This document shows positions 34,892 to 43,563 of a stretch of 56,137 nucleotides of DNA, piece by piece. Positions within the stretch are counted from its first letter, which is position 1; the number at the start of each line of letters is the position of its first letter. The translations under genes were made by a program, and so were the position numbers. The notes beneath the pieces were generated by a model that saw only the letters and a program-made list of their open reading frames with translations, did not search any database and was not told the DNA's origin. This DNA is from CAYNFH01 sp964396385 (lineage in GTDB: Bacteria > Armatimonadota > Chthonomonadetes > Chthonomonadales > CAJBBX01), in assembly GCA_964396385.1 (NCBI GenBank), contig CAYNFH010000011.1, positions 1-56,137 on the forward strand, given 5' to 3'.

Positions 34892-36682
34892 ATGCCAGAT
34901 AGCAAACCCCCTCGATGGGATCTTACGCCTATCTTCCCATCCCTGGACTCACCCGAGTTCCAGGAAGAGTTCGACGCCACGAATTCGGAGTTCGAAGCTC
35001 TGACACGCCGCTTCGACGAGCTGGGTATCCGAAGGCGTGATGACCCAACCGTGAATGGCGCCGTGGTGGCCGCGTTCGAGGAGGTTACGGGTCGGCTCAA
35101 CGCCGTCATGCAGAAGCTCCGCACGCTCGGCAGCTATGTCGGCTGCCTGGTGAGCACGGACGCGCGCAATGAGGCGGCTCTGGCATGGGACTCTCGCCTC
35201 GATGGTCTGGGTGTACGGCTGGACCAGCTTCGCACGCGCTTTACGGCATGGGCCGGTACGATGGAACTGGAGACCTTGCTGCAATCATCGCAGGTGGCGC
35301 GCGACCACCGGCACTTTCTCACCGAGGCGCAGGATCGGGCCCGGCACCAGATGTCGGAGGATGAGGAATGCCTCGCGGCGGAGCTCCGTCCTGCCGGGCT
35401 GCTCGGATGGGCGCGCATGCACGGCAACATGAGCGCCCTCCTCACCGCGGAGGTGCCGGTGGACGGCGAGGTCCGCGTGCTGCCGATGAGCTCGGTCCGC
35501 GCTCTGGCTGCTCACCCGGACCGGGAGACGCGGCGACGCGCGTTCGAGGCGGAGCTCAAGATGTGGGAGGCCGTTTCGGTTCCGTTCGCCGCCGCGCTGA
35601 ATGGAATCAAAGGATATCAATCCACGCTCCGCCGGCGCCGCGACTACGCGGATGACGTCGAGCCCACCCTCCGCGCGAACGGTATCGACCGGGAGATCCT
35701 GGAGGCGATGCAGCAGGCGTGCGTGGACTCGTTCCCGGACTTCCGGCGCTACATGGGCGCCAAAGCCCGCGCGATCGGAGTCCCGCGCCTGGCCTGGTAT
35801 GACCTGGACGCGCCACTGGGGGACGCGGGCCGGCCCTGGAGATGGTCGGAGGCGGAAGAGTTCGTGCGAGAGAACTTCGCCGGCTACTCGGACCGGCTCG
35901 CGGAGTTCGCCGTCCGAAGCTACCGCGAGCGGTGGATCGACGCGGAGCCGCGGGTAGGCAAAGAGGGAGGCGGCTACTGTACCGGCATCCTCCCCGGCAT
36001 CTCCCGCATCTTTATGAACTTCGACAACACCTTTCTCGGAGTGACCACGCTGGCCCACGAGCTCGGCCATGCCTACCACAATCTCCAGCTTGCGGACCGG
36101 GCCCCGCTGCAGCGCATGACGCCCAGCACGTTGGCGGAGACGGCCAGCATCTTTTGCGAGACACTGGCCTTTGATGCGGCCGTGGAGCGCGCCAATCCGG
36201 CGGAGAAGCTCGGCCTTCTGGACACCGCGCTCAACCGGAACCTGGGCGTGGTGGTGGACATCCACTCGCGGTTCCTGTTTGAATCGGCCGTCTTTGAGCG
36301 CCGCGCCGAGCGGGACCTGACCGTGGGCGAGCTCTGCATGCTGATGGAAGATGCGCAGCGCAAGACATATGGCGACGACGTTGAGCCGCTTCATCCGTAC
36401 ATGTGGGCGGTGAAGGGCCACTACTACGGGCCCACCTTCTACAACTACCCTTACACCTTCGGACTGCTCTTCGGCCTCGGGCTGTACGCGCTGTATAAGC
36501 GGGACCCGGACGGCTTCCGGTCCCGGTACGACGACCTGCTCTCCCGCACCGGCATGGCGGACGCCCGCACCCTCGGCGCCGAGTTCGGCATGGACGTAGC
36601 CAGTCCCACCTTCTGGCGCTCCAGCTTGGACGTCATCCGCGGTCAGATTGATGAGATCGAGAGTCTGGCAGTCTCCGGTTAG
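34892..36682 (+). CDS. M3-family oligoendopeptidase (PepF-like)
   Basis: 596 residues from ATG 34892, with AGGAGAG 9 nt upstream. It has the M3B layout: a helical N-terminal half and the zinc motif LAHELGHAYHN, followed by the third ligand Glu in TLAETASIFCETLAF. GGGYCTGILPGISRIFMNFDNTF is the typical strand before the motif, and HYYGPTFYNYPYTFG completes the substrate tunnel. It cleaves short peptides in the cytosol. It is divergent from the Uma2 remnant; the P450 gene follows and overlaps it by about 30 nt if started at 36651. Confidence 0.93.
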   Translation: MPDSKPPRWDLTPIFPSLDSPEFQEEFDATNSEFEALTRRFDELGIRRRDDPTVNGAVVAAFEEVTGRLNAVMQKLRTLGSYVGCLVSTDARNEAALAWDSRLDGLGVRLDQLRTRFTAWAGTMELETLLQSSQVARDHRHFLTEAQDRARHQMSEDEECLAAELRPAGLLGWARMHGNMSALLTAEVPVDGEVRVLPMSSVRALAAHPDRETRRRAFEAELKMWEAVSVPFAAALNGIKGYQSTLRRRRDYADDVEPTLRANGIDREILEAMQQACVDSFPDFRRYMGAKARAIGVPRLAWYDLDAPLGDAGRPWRWSEAEEFVRENFAGYSDRLAEFAVRSYRERWIDAEPRVGKEGGGYCTGILPGISRIFMNFDNTFLGVTTLAHELGHAYHNLQLADRAPLQRMTPSTLAETASIFCETLAFDAAVERANPAEKLGLLDTALNRNLGVVVDIHSRFLFESAVFERRAERDLTVGELCMLMEDAQRKTYGDDVEPLHPYMWAVKGHYYGPTFYNYPYTFGLLFGLGLYALYKRDPDGFRSRYDDLLSRTGMADARTLGAEFGMDVASPTFWRSSLDVIRGQIDEIESLAVSG

Positions 36683-38003
36683 CGGCGCGGTACGCCCTAC
36701 TGCGATCCCCGCCGTGAGCATGTGGGCGCTGAGGATGGACCCTCTGGGGTTCCTCACCCGCATGGCGCGGCAGGGCGACGCGGTCCGGTTCCGGTTCGGC
36801 AAACAGCAGTGCGTGCTGCTCAGCGACCCAGAGCTGATCCGCGAAGTGTTGGTGGCGAAGGACGCCTGCTTCATCAAGGGGCGGGGACTGGAAGTGGCCA
36901 AGCGCTTCCTGGGTGAGGGGCTATTGACCAGCGAGGGCGCCTTCCACCGCCGCCAGAGAAGGCTAGCTGCTCCCGCCTTCCACAGGCAGCGCATCGCCGC
37001 ATACGGCGCGACCATGGCCCAGCTCACGGAAGAGCGGCAGCAGGGGTGGCGGGACGGGGCACAGGTGGACATCGCCGAGGAGATGCGCCGGCTCACTATG
37101 AGCATCGCCGCCCAGACGCTATTCGGCGCCCGCGTCGACTCCGACGCGCCCACCATCGGCTCCGCCATCGCGGAGGTGATCCACCTCCACAACTGGGCGA
37201 TGATGCCCCTGGCGGACAGGCTGGAGCCCCTCTTCTTCCCCCTTCGCCGCCGCTTCGAGCGCGCCAAGTCCCGGCTGGACGCTGCCATATACCGCATGAT
37301 CGCGGAGCGGAGGCGCTCCGGCGAGGACCGCGGCGACCTGCTATCCATGCTGCTCCTGGCGCAGGACGAGGAGGGTGGGGGACGCATGACCGACCTCCAG
37401 CTCCGGGACGAGGCGATGACCCTCTTCCTGGCCGGTCACGAGACCACCGCCAACGCCCTCGCCTGGACCTGGTACCTCCTGACCCAGCACCCCGATGCCG
37501 AGGCCGCGCTCCACCGGGAGCTGGACGCGGTCCTGGCTGGCAGGGCGCCGACGGCGGAGGACTTGCCTGACCTGCCCTACACGCGCATGGTCCTGTCAGA
37601 GGCCATGCGGCTCTACCCGCCCGCCTGGCTCATCACGCGCCGCGCTGTTCAGCAGGTGGAAATCGGCGAGCACGCCATCACGCCCGGCACGGCCGTCTTC
37701 ATGAGCCAATGGGTGGTCCACCACGACGAGCGATACTACCCGGAGCCGCTCGAGTTCCGGCCGGAGCGATGGAAACCGGAGGCGCAGGAGAACCGGCCGA
37801 ACTTCGCCTACTTCCCGTTCGGGGGCGGCTCCCGCATCTGCATCGGCGAGCCGTTTGCCTGGATGGAGGGGATCCTCGTGCTCGCCTCGATGGCACGCTC
37901 CTGGCGCATGCGGCTCGTGCCCGGTCAGCGCGTCCGTCCGCAGCCGCTCATCACTCTCCGCCCGCGTCCGGGCATCCGCGTCACCCTGGAATTACGCTCC
38001 TGA
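36651..38003 (+). CDS. Cytochrome P450
   Basis: About 450 residues. Features are the I helix AGHETTANALAW, the ExxR of EAMRLYPPAW, the PERF-like region RPERW, and the heme loop FAYFPFGGGSRICIGEPFA with the Cys ligand. Homology begins near RMDPLGFLTRMARQGD, so the start is uncertain: ATG 36651 overlaps the peptidase gene, while ATG 36720 is nearer to the conserved part. The sequence is like CYP102/CYP4-type bacterial enzymes by eye. No ferredoxin or reductase partner is nearby. It is convergent with the ABC operon. Confidence 0.92.
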   Translation: MRSRVWQSPVSGAVRPTAIPAVSMWALRMDPLGFLTRMARQGDAVRFRFGKQQCVLLSDPELIREVLVAKDACFIKGRGLEVAKRFLGEGLLTSEGAFHRRQRRLAAPAFHRQRIAAYGATMAQLTEERQQGWRDGAQVDIAEEMRRLTMSIAAQTLFGARVDSDAPTIGSAIAEVIHLHNWAMMPLADRLEPLFFPLRRRFERAKSRLDAAIYRMIAERRRSGEDRGDLLSMLLLAQDEEGGGRMTDLQLRDEAMTLFLAGHETTANALAWTWYLLTQHPDAEAALHRELDAVLAGRAPTAEDLPDLPYTRMVLSEAMRLYPPAWLITRRAVQQVEIGEHAITPGTAVFMSQWVVHHDERYYPEPLEFRPERWKPEAQENRPNFAYFPFGGGSRICIGEPFAWMEGILVLASMARSWRMRLVPGQRVRPQPLITLRPRPGIRVTLELRS

Positions 38004-38040
38004 ATGGACCGTCCGAAGGGCGCTGTTTGCTGCTTCCGTA

Positions 38041-38075
38041 TTCATCCTTCATCCCTCATCCTTTATCCTCACCCC
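38041..38075. repeat. Heptamer repeat TTCATCC (5 units)
   Basis: TTCATCC, TTCATCC, CTCATCC, TTTATCC, TCACCCC between the convergent P450 and ABC permease genes; the last unit overlaps the permease stop (38069-38071). Confidence 0.7.
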
Positions 38076-38899
38076 TTGATCGCGCCGGCCGTAATGCCCT
38101 GGATGAACTGGCGCTGAAAGGCCAGGAACCCGATGACCAGGGGCAGCGTCGCCAGGAGCCCGCCCGCCATCAGCATGCCGTAGGGAGTACGAAGCTCTCC
38201 CTGGAGAAGGTAGATCACTACCGGCAGCGTCTCCATGGAGCGCGTGCGCAGCACGATAAACGCCCACATCAGGTTGTTCCAGGAGCCGATGAGCGTCATG
38301 ATACCCAGTGCCGCCAGCGCCGGCTTAATTACCGGCACCGCTACGCGCCGGTAAATCGCAAACTCACCCGCCCCGTCGATCCGCGCGGCCTGCACCAGGT
38401 CGTCGGCCAGGTTGGCGGCTACGTACTGCCGCATCCAGAAGATCCCGAAGGCGTTCGCTGCGCCGGGGATGATCATCGCCCAATAGGTGTTCACCAGATG
38501 CAAGGAGGTGATGACGACGAAGGTCGGAATGAGCGTAACGGCGCCGGGGATCATCATGGTGCCGAGCACGAACGCGAAGAACGCGCTGTTGCCGGGCGCG
38601 TCGCGGTACTTCCCGAATGCGAAGCCCGCCAGGGAGCAGAGGAACAGAGTAAGCGCCACGTGCCCGGCCGCGATGACCACGGAGTTGAAGAAAGCGCGCG
38701 CCAGGTTGGTCTCGTGATAGACGTCCACAAAGTTGGCGATCCGCGGAGGGTGCGGCACCAGCACGGGCGGCAGCGCGAAGATCTGCGCCTGACTTTTGAA
38801 CGCGGATACCAGGAGCCAGTAGAACGGGAAAAGGAACACCAGCGAGAGAGGGAAAAGCACGGCGTACGGCCAGAATCGGGACTTGGGGCGCGCCGTCAC
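38069..38899 (-). CDS. Sugar ABC transporter permease, MalG type (importer 1)
   Basis: 276 residues with six membrane helices. The EAA loop reads QAARIDGAGEFAIYRRVAVPVIKPALAA, the contact site for the ATPase, and the C-terminus QFIQGITAGAIKG is typical of MalG-like (CUT1) permeases. Its ATG overlaps the stop of the MalF-type gene (ATGA). No ATPase gene lies near; CUT1 systems of such bacteria often share one MsmK/UgpC-type ATPase coded elsewhere. It is the last gene of the operon that starts at 45299. Confidence 0.93.
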   Translation of the reverse strand: MTARPKSRFWPYAVLFPLSLVFLFPFYWLLVSAFKSQAQIFALPPVLVPHPPRIANFVDVYHETNLARAFFNSVVIAAGHVALTLFLCSLAGFAFGKYRDAPGNSAFFAFVLGTMMIPGAVTLIPTFVVITSLHLVNTYWAMIIPGAANAFGIFWMRQYVAANLADDLVQAARIDGAGEFAIYRRVAVPVIKPALAALGIMTLIGSWNNLMWAFIVLRTRSMETLPVVIYLLQGELRTPYGMLMAGGLLATLPLVIGFLAFQRQFIQGITAGAIKG

Positions 38900-39765
38900 T
38901 GTGAGGTCTCCCGGTTCAGCCGGAACATCAGGAGCGAGATCGCGAACACCACGATGGCCACCGTGTACGCCATGCAGGAGGCGTAGCCAAACTTGAAATT
39001 CACGAACGACGTGTTGAAGAGGTAGAGGCCGAAGTTGGTGGAGGAGGTGCCCGGTCCGCCGTGCGTGAGCACGAACACTTCGTCGAACATATAGACCGTT
39101 CCCATCAGGGAGAGGATGGCGCAGAACAGGAACGTGGGCCGCATGAGCGGGAGCGTGATGGCCCGGATACGCTGGTACGCGGACGCCCCGTCCACGGTAG
39201 CCGCCTCATAGTACTCGTGGGAGATCCCCTGCAGTCCCGCAAGCATGAGCACCATGTTGTAGCCCGTCCAGCGCCAGAGCGTCAGGAGCGCGATGGCCGG
39301 CTTGGACCAACGCTCGCTGGTCAGCCAGGGGACCGGCCGAATGTGGAGCAACGCCAGCACGTAGTTCAGCGCCCCTCTTTCGGAGCTGAGCAGCAGCCCG
39401 AATACGATGGAGATGACCACCATCGGCGTGACGCAGGGCAGGAAAAAGGAGGCTCGGAAGAACGCCCGCATCTTGAGCAGCGGGTTGTTGAGCATGACGG
39501 CGAAGAGGAACGCCAGCACCAGCATCAGGGGCACATAGAGAACGCCGATGACCAGCGTGTTCCAGAGCGACGTGAGGAACACCTCGTCGTCCAGCATCAC
39601 ACCGAAGTTGGCGAGTCCTACCCACGTGCGCTGCGTCAGCCCGTCCCACCGTGTGAAGCTCAGATAGAACGAGAACAGGAGCGGGTACAGCCCGAACACC
39701 CCGAAGAGCAAGAAGAACGGGGAGACAAACAGGTAGAAGTGCCGGTGGCGCCAGAAATTCGTCAT
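38896..39765 (-). CDS. Sugar ABC transporter permease, MalF type (importer 1)
   Basis: 289 residues, six membrane helices (YLFVSPFFLLFGVFGLYPLLFSFYLS first). The EAA loop is YEAATVDGASAYQRIRAITLPLMRPT. It begins 7 nt after the binding-protein gene and partners with the MalG-type permease to form the membrane channel of a CUT1 importer for di- or oligosaccharides. By context (CE15, GH30, PhyH upstream) xylan- or glucuronoxylan-derived oligosaccharides are a reasonable guess. Confidence 0.93.
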   Translation of the reverse strand: MTNFWRHRHFYLFVSPFFLLFGVFGLYPLLFSFYLSFTRWDGLTQRTWVGLANFGVMLDDEVFLTSLWNTLVIGVLYVPLMLVLAFLFAVMLNNPLLKMRAFFRASFFLPCVTPMVVISIVFGLLLSSERGALNYVLALLHIRPVPWLTSERWSKPAIALLTLWRWTGYNMVLMLAGLQGISHEYYEAATVDGASAYQRIRAITLPLMRPTFLFCAILSLMGTVYMFDEVFVLTHGGPGTSSTNFGLYLFNTSFVNFKFGYASCMAYTVAIVVFAISLLMFRLNRETSQ

Positions 39766-39772
39766 AGGAGGA

Positions 39773-41113
39773 TTATGCGGGCGCGGGCTCGCGGCCCAGT
39801 CGCCGGCACAGCTTGCGCTGGAGAGTGGCCAGCACGGCCGGATCGCTCCCGCCGTTCGTCGCCCACTTGCTGAGCGCCTGCTCCATGTAGCCGTACGCTT
39901 CGTTCCAGTCGGCGGTGCGGTTCAGCGTCGGGATCTTCGTCACGTCCTGCGCGAATAGCCTGCTCACCTGCTGCCCGCCGTAGAAGGGGTCCGGCTCGTC
40001 GAAGTAGGGGTCCTTCAGCGCCGGGAGGTATGCGGGGAAGAGGTCCATGGTCCTGTACTGCGCCACCTGCCCCTCCCTCGTGCAGAGTGCGTACTCGATG
40101 AACGCCCAGGCGGCCTCCTTCTGGCGGCACTGGTCCGGGATCACCAGCACGGAACCCCCCAGGTTGCTCACCCGCAGGCCGCCGGGCCGGATGGCCGGCA
40201 GGCGGAAGACGCCCCAGTCCTGCTTCTGCCCGGCAAAGTCCTGCACCGTATCCTTGATGGTGCCCCCGAACCAGACCGCGAGTGGGTAGGTCGCTACGCT
40301 CTCATCCTTGAGCGCCGCCATGAACTCCTGGCCCCACATCCGCACGTTCAGGCAGATCCCCGAGTCCAGCATCCGCTTGAGCAGCGCCAGAATCTCCCGG
40401 TTGGCCGGCGAATCGACGCAGATGCGGCCCTGTGAGTCGAACACCTGCGCGCCCGCCTGGCGCATTAGGATCTCGTACAGCCACATCATCTCCCCGGAGG
40501 AGAGCGGGAGCATCTTGGTCCTGCCGCCGGAACGGGTAAGAATCGTCTGTCCCGCGGCGATGAAGTCGTCCCAGGTCTCGATCTTTTCAGGATCCACGTC
40601 GTATCGGCGGAAGAGGCCGCGCTTGTAGAACGCCGCGCACGGACCGATGTCCCACGGAATGGCGTAAACCCGCCCGCTCTCTACGCAGTTCGCCCACGAG
40701 GCATGCGGGAAGTCCTCGCGGTACTTGCCGGCGACCGCCGTGAGGTCCGTCAGCCGATGAGTCGCAAGGTAGTGCGGCGCCTCCGCCACCTGGAGCTGCA
40801 TCACGTCCGGCGCGCCCACGCCCGCGGCCAGCGCCAGCAGGAACCGCGCCTGCATGTTGGTGCCGTTCATATCCACGTTCACCCCGATGTGCGGATAGCG
40901 GTGGCGGAAGTCGGGAATGATCTTTTGCAGCGCCTTGGCGGCAGTGTTCCAGCTCCAGACCAGCAGGTCGCCGCGCAGCTCGGCCGGGGGAATGGGAGTG
41001 GGCTGAAGAGGCAGAGGCGGATCAGGAGGTTTTCCCGCGCACCCCGCGGTCAGCAGCGGCAGGAACGCGGCCGCCACTAGCTGCCGGCGCGTCAGTGGGT
41101 GAGAAGGCTCCAC
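39773..41113 (-). CDS. Extracellular sugar-binding lipoprotein (importer 1)
   Basis: 446 residues from GTG 41113; the frame is open 48 nt further up to a TTG, but this GTG gives a clean signal (TRRQLVAAAFLPLLTAGC with lipobox TAGC). The mature part is a type 1 solute-binding protein: LLVWSWNTAAKALQKIIPDFRHRYP, ETWDDFIAAGQTI and PAYLPALKDPYF. It binds the sugar outside and passes it to the two permeases that follow. 113 nt separate it from the CE15 gene upstream, with no obvious promoter. Confidence 0.92.
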   Translation of the reverse strand: MEPSHPLTRRQLVAAAFLPLLTAGCAGKPPDPPLPLQPTPIPPAELRGDLLVWSWNTAAKALQKIIPDFRHRYPHIGVNVDMNGTNMQARFLLALAAGVGAPDVMQLQVAEAPHYLATHRLTDLTAVAGKYREDFPHASWANCVESGRVYAIPWDIGPCAAFYKRGLFRRYDVDPEKIETWDDFIAAGQTILTRSGGRTKMLPLSSGEMMWLYEILMRQAGAQVFDSQGRICVDSPANREILALLKRMLDSGICLNVRMWGQEFMAALKDESVATYPLAVWFGGTIKDTVQDFAGQKQDWGVFRLPAIRPGGLRVSNLGGSVLVIPDQCRQKEAAWAFIEYALCTREGQVAQYRTMDLFPAYLPALKDPYFDEPDPFYGGQQVSRLFAQDVTKIPTLNRTADWNEAYGYMEQALSKWATNGGSDPAVLATLQRKLCRRLGREPAPA

Positions 41114-41226
41114 GCCGATACTGTTAATGCAAGATGCGTCTTTCTCCTGCACTCCCGACAAACGGCCGTGCTCGCCGGCAAGCAGGACCGGGAATCCTAT
41201 ACCCGTCCATTCGCGTTCACTCGCGG

Positions 41227-42618
41227 CTAACCATCCTTTGCGTGGAGATACCGGCTCGCGAACTGGAGGAAGGTGGGCCAGTTGGGGCCAGTGGTGTGGC
41301 CGCCGCTGTGCTGGCGAAACGCGATGTCCCCGTCGATAAGCGCCGTCTCCATCGGCGGCATCTCCGTAGTGCCGAGGTCCTTCTTGCCCAGCAGTCGGTA
41401 GACGGGACCTGCGTAGACCGCGGCCAGGAACATCCCCCGGTCGTCCACCCAGTTTCCCTCCACCATGGGGGAGCCGCAGCTAATGAACACCGGGCGCGGC
41501 GCGCAGAGGGCGATCAGCTCGTGGGAGTCCACGGGAAGGTCGCCGGGAGTGAGCGGGCCCGCGTACTTCAGAAAGTTGCCGGCCATCCAGTGGTACTCGC
41601 CGCTGGAAGCCACGTTCTCCACCTGCTCACCGAAGATATGCCGGTGCAGCTTGGCGCCGCCCTCGCCGGATGAGCCTACAAAGGCGATGGCAAACCGCGG
41701 ATCGTACGCCATGGTGACAATAGCCGCCTTGCCGTACCGGGACAGTCCCTCGATCCCCACCTGCTTCGCGTCCACGGCCGGATCGGTCTCAAAGTAGTCT
41801 AGGGCACGGCTCGCGCCCCACGCCCAGGCTCTGAGAGCGCCCCAGTCGTCCGGTTTGCGCGGCTGCCCACTGTTGCAGAGGCCGATGATGCCCCGTGTCA
41901 GCCCCGCGCCATTGTCCGCCTGGACGCTCGTTGGGGTGAGGATGGCGTATCCCCAGCCCTTCGCCAGCACCTGCTGCTGCCACGTGGGACCAGGCGGTGG
42001 CTGGAATCCCGGAGGAGGACGGAATCCGCGCGGAAAGCTGAAGCCGAACTCCATCATCACCGGCACCGGCCCCTTCGCTTCGACGGGCGTGGTGAGGCTG
42101 AGCTGGATGTCCACCGTGATGGTCGGGTAAGAGCGGTTGTCCACGTGGCCCACAAGTTGCTTGGTTATGACCGGCACGTCTCCGACTGTATCGCGCTTCG
42201 TGCTGGTAACCTCCCACCGCACCTTTGGCGTGTGGCGGGGCACGCGTCCGTACACCTCTCGGTCGAAGTCCTCCACGATCTCCGGCCGCCGCTCCCTCCA
42301 CCACAACCGCGCGCTGGTGACCCGCTTCCCGTTCTTCAGCACCAAAGGGTCCGGGAGGGTGGGGTAGATGTTCGCCCTGGATTCGTCCGCGTTGGCGGCG
42401 TTCGGAGCGTTCGGATTTCCGCTGGGCCCCGGCCTCAGCGCCGTGATGTGCAGCAGCTCCATCATGCGCCTATGGTCCTGCTCCGACGTCATCTGCACCG
42501 GTGGCCGCAGCTCTTTGGCAGAAGCTCCCCCAGTATTGGGGGCGGGGGGGGCCGTCTGGCCCGCCTGCAGCGGAAACGGAACCAGCAGGCCAACCAGCGG
42601 TAAGAATTGCGTTCTCAT
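41227..42618 (-). CDS. CE15-like glucuronoyl esterase (alpha/beta hydrolase), exported
   Basis: 463 residues from ATG 42618. Residues 1-22 are a signal peptide (MRTQFLPLVGLLVPFPLQAG). The core has GLSRYGKAA with nucleophile S293 (CE15 motif GxSRxGK), SSGEGG, an acidic residue region, and catalytic His in SGGHTTGPNW near 440. CE15 enzymes cut the ester between lignin and the 4-O-methyl-glucuronic acid of xylan. Codons 25-33 (PAPNTGGAS) are made by a 20-nt hairpin repeat that also occurs at 3471-3490. It stands in the putative GH30-PhyH-CE15-ABC operon. Confidence 0.88.
   Translation of the reverse strand: MRTQFLPLVGLLVPFPLQAGQTAPPAPNTGGASAKELRPPVQMTSEQDHRRMMELLHITALRPGPSGNPNAPNAANADESRANIYPTLPDPLVLKNGKRVTSARLWWRERRPEIVEDFDREVYGRVPRHTPKVRWEVTSTKRDTVGDVPVITKQLVGHVDNRSYPTITVDIQLSLTTPVEAKGPVPVMMEFGFSFPRGFRPPPGFQPPPGPTWQQQVLAKGWGYAILTPTSVQADNGAGLTRGIIGLCNSGQPRKPDDWGALRAWAWGASRALDYFETDPAVDAKQVGIEGLSRYGKAAIVTMAYDPRFAIAFVGSSGEGGAKLHRHIFGEQVENVASSGEYHWMAGNFLKYAGPLTPGDLPVDSHELIALCAPRPVFISCGSPMVEGNWVDDRGMFLAAVYAGPVYRLLGKKDLGTTEMPPMETALIDGDIAFRQHSGGHTTGPNWPTFLQFASRYLHAKDG
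42524..42543. repeat. 20-nt hairpin repeat within the CE15-like gene
   Basis: GCTCCCCCAGTATTGGGGGC, identical to 3471-3490. Here it lies in frame just after the signal peptide region, in the non-conserved linker of the esterase. Confidence 0.85.
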
Positions 42619-42659
42619 TTGACGCGAACCCCCATTCCGAACCCTGAACCTCAAATCGC

Positions 42660-43541
42660 TCACTTGACCCTGTGAGCCTGTACCCCCTGCGCCTTCGCCA
42701 GCGCCTCCGCCCACCGGCGCGACCATTCCGCGTGGTCCCTCAGCTCGGAGGCGGGATTCCTGCGGCTGCGCGCGACGAAGTCCGGATAGAAGGGCCGCCC
42801 GGTGGGCTGCCCGGTCGGCTGATAGCGCAGGTCGATGCTCCAGCGGACGCCGTCGGTGAAATTGGGGGTGGAACGGTGCGGCGTCCAGCGATGCATGAAG
42901 ACGATGCCGCCCTTCCGCACCGGCACGGCCCGCGGCGGGATGGTGGGAAGCAGGTCCGGCCGGATGGTGGTGCCTCCCTCCGCCTGGTGCTTCAGGTAGC
43001 CCAGCTTCCACGCGCCCGGCATCACCTCCATGCAGCCGTTCTCGACGGTCGCGTCGGTCAGCGGAATCCAGCAGGTGACGATGTCCGAGTTGTCCGCCTC
43101 CTCCCAGGTTACTCCCGCGTCCTGGTGCCAGGGGACGTTGTAGAAGCCCGCCCCCTCGCCGCTGGCAGCGGCCGGCGGCTTGGCGCGGATGTGCTGGATA
43201 GGGCTGCACGTGATCTCCGGCCCCACAAGCGACTCTACCGCGTCCAGCAGCCGCTCATTGCGCAGGAAGGCGAAAGTCGCCGGCCCGCGCATCTCCATGA
43301 TGTCCATCTGCTTCATGATATCGGGAGACTGCGCATAGAGGCAGGCGGCGCGCCGCTCGAACGGCTCACCCTCGCACAACTCCTTGACCTTGCCCTCGGC
43401 GGCTAAAGCGCGCGCCCGCCGATCGATGAACTCTGAGTACTCCGCGATCAAGGGCGCGAGGTCCGAATCGCAAAGTACGCCTTCCGCCACCAGCACGCCC
43501 TCCTCGCGGAAGGCCGCCACCTGTTCCTGTGTCAACGCCAT
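42660..43541 (-). CDS. Phytanoyl-CoA dioxygenase (PhyH) family oxygenase
   Basis: 293 residues from ATG 43541, with GGAGGA 5 nt upstream. Iron ligands are H139 and D141 (WHQDAG) and H222 (TPHRSTPN); R233 (GVRWSID) should bind 2-oxoglutarate. The family hydroxylates small molecules with Fe(II), O2 and 2-oxoglutarate. In carbohydrate operons of such bacteria PhyH proteins are common, but their substrates are unknown. It begins 22 nt after the GH30 gene and is followed by the CE15-like gene. Confidence 0.92.
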   Translation of the reverse strand: MALTQEQVAAFREEGVLVAEGVLCDSDLAPLIAEYSEFIDRRARALAAEGKVKELCEGEPFERRAACLYAQSPDIMKQMDIMEMRGPATFAFLRNERLLDAVESLVGPEITCSPIQHIRAKPPAAASGEGAGFYNVPWHQDAGVTWEEADNSDIVTCWIPLTDATVENGCMEVMPGAWKLGYLKHQAEGGTTIRPDLLPTIPPRAVPVRKGGIVFMHRWTPHRSTPNFTDGVRWSIDLRYQPTGQPTGRPFYPDFVARSRRNPASELRDHAEWSRRWAEALAKAQGVQAHRVK

Positions 43542-43563
43542 CTTGTTCCTCCGTCAGTTCTAT

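Noticed and set aside
35285..37387. 700-codon open frame on the minus strand across the M3 peptidase and P450 genes
   Set aside because: It is a shadow of two well-supported genes on the other strand; its translation shows no domain and is rich in Arg, His and Pro, as expected from antisense of GC-rich codons.
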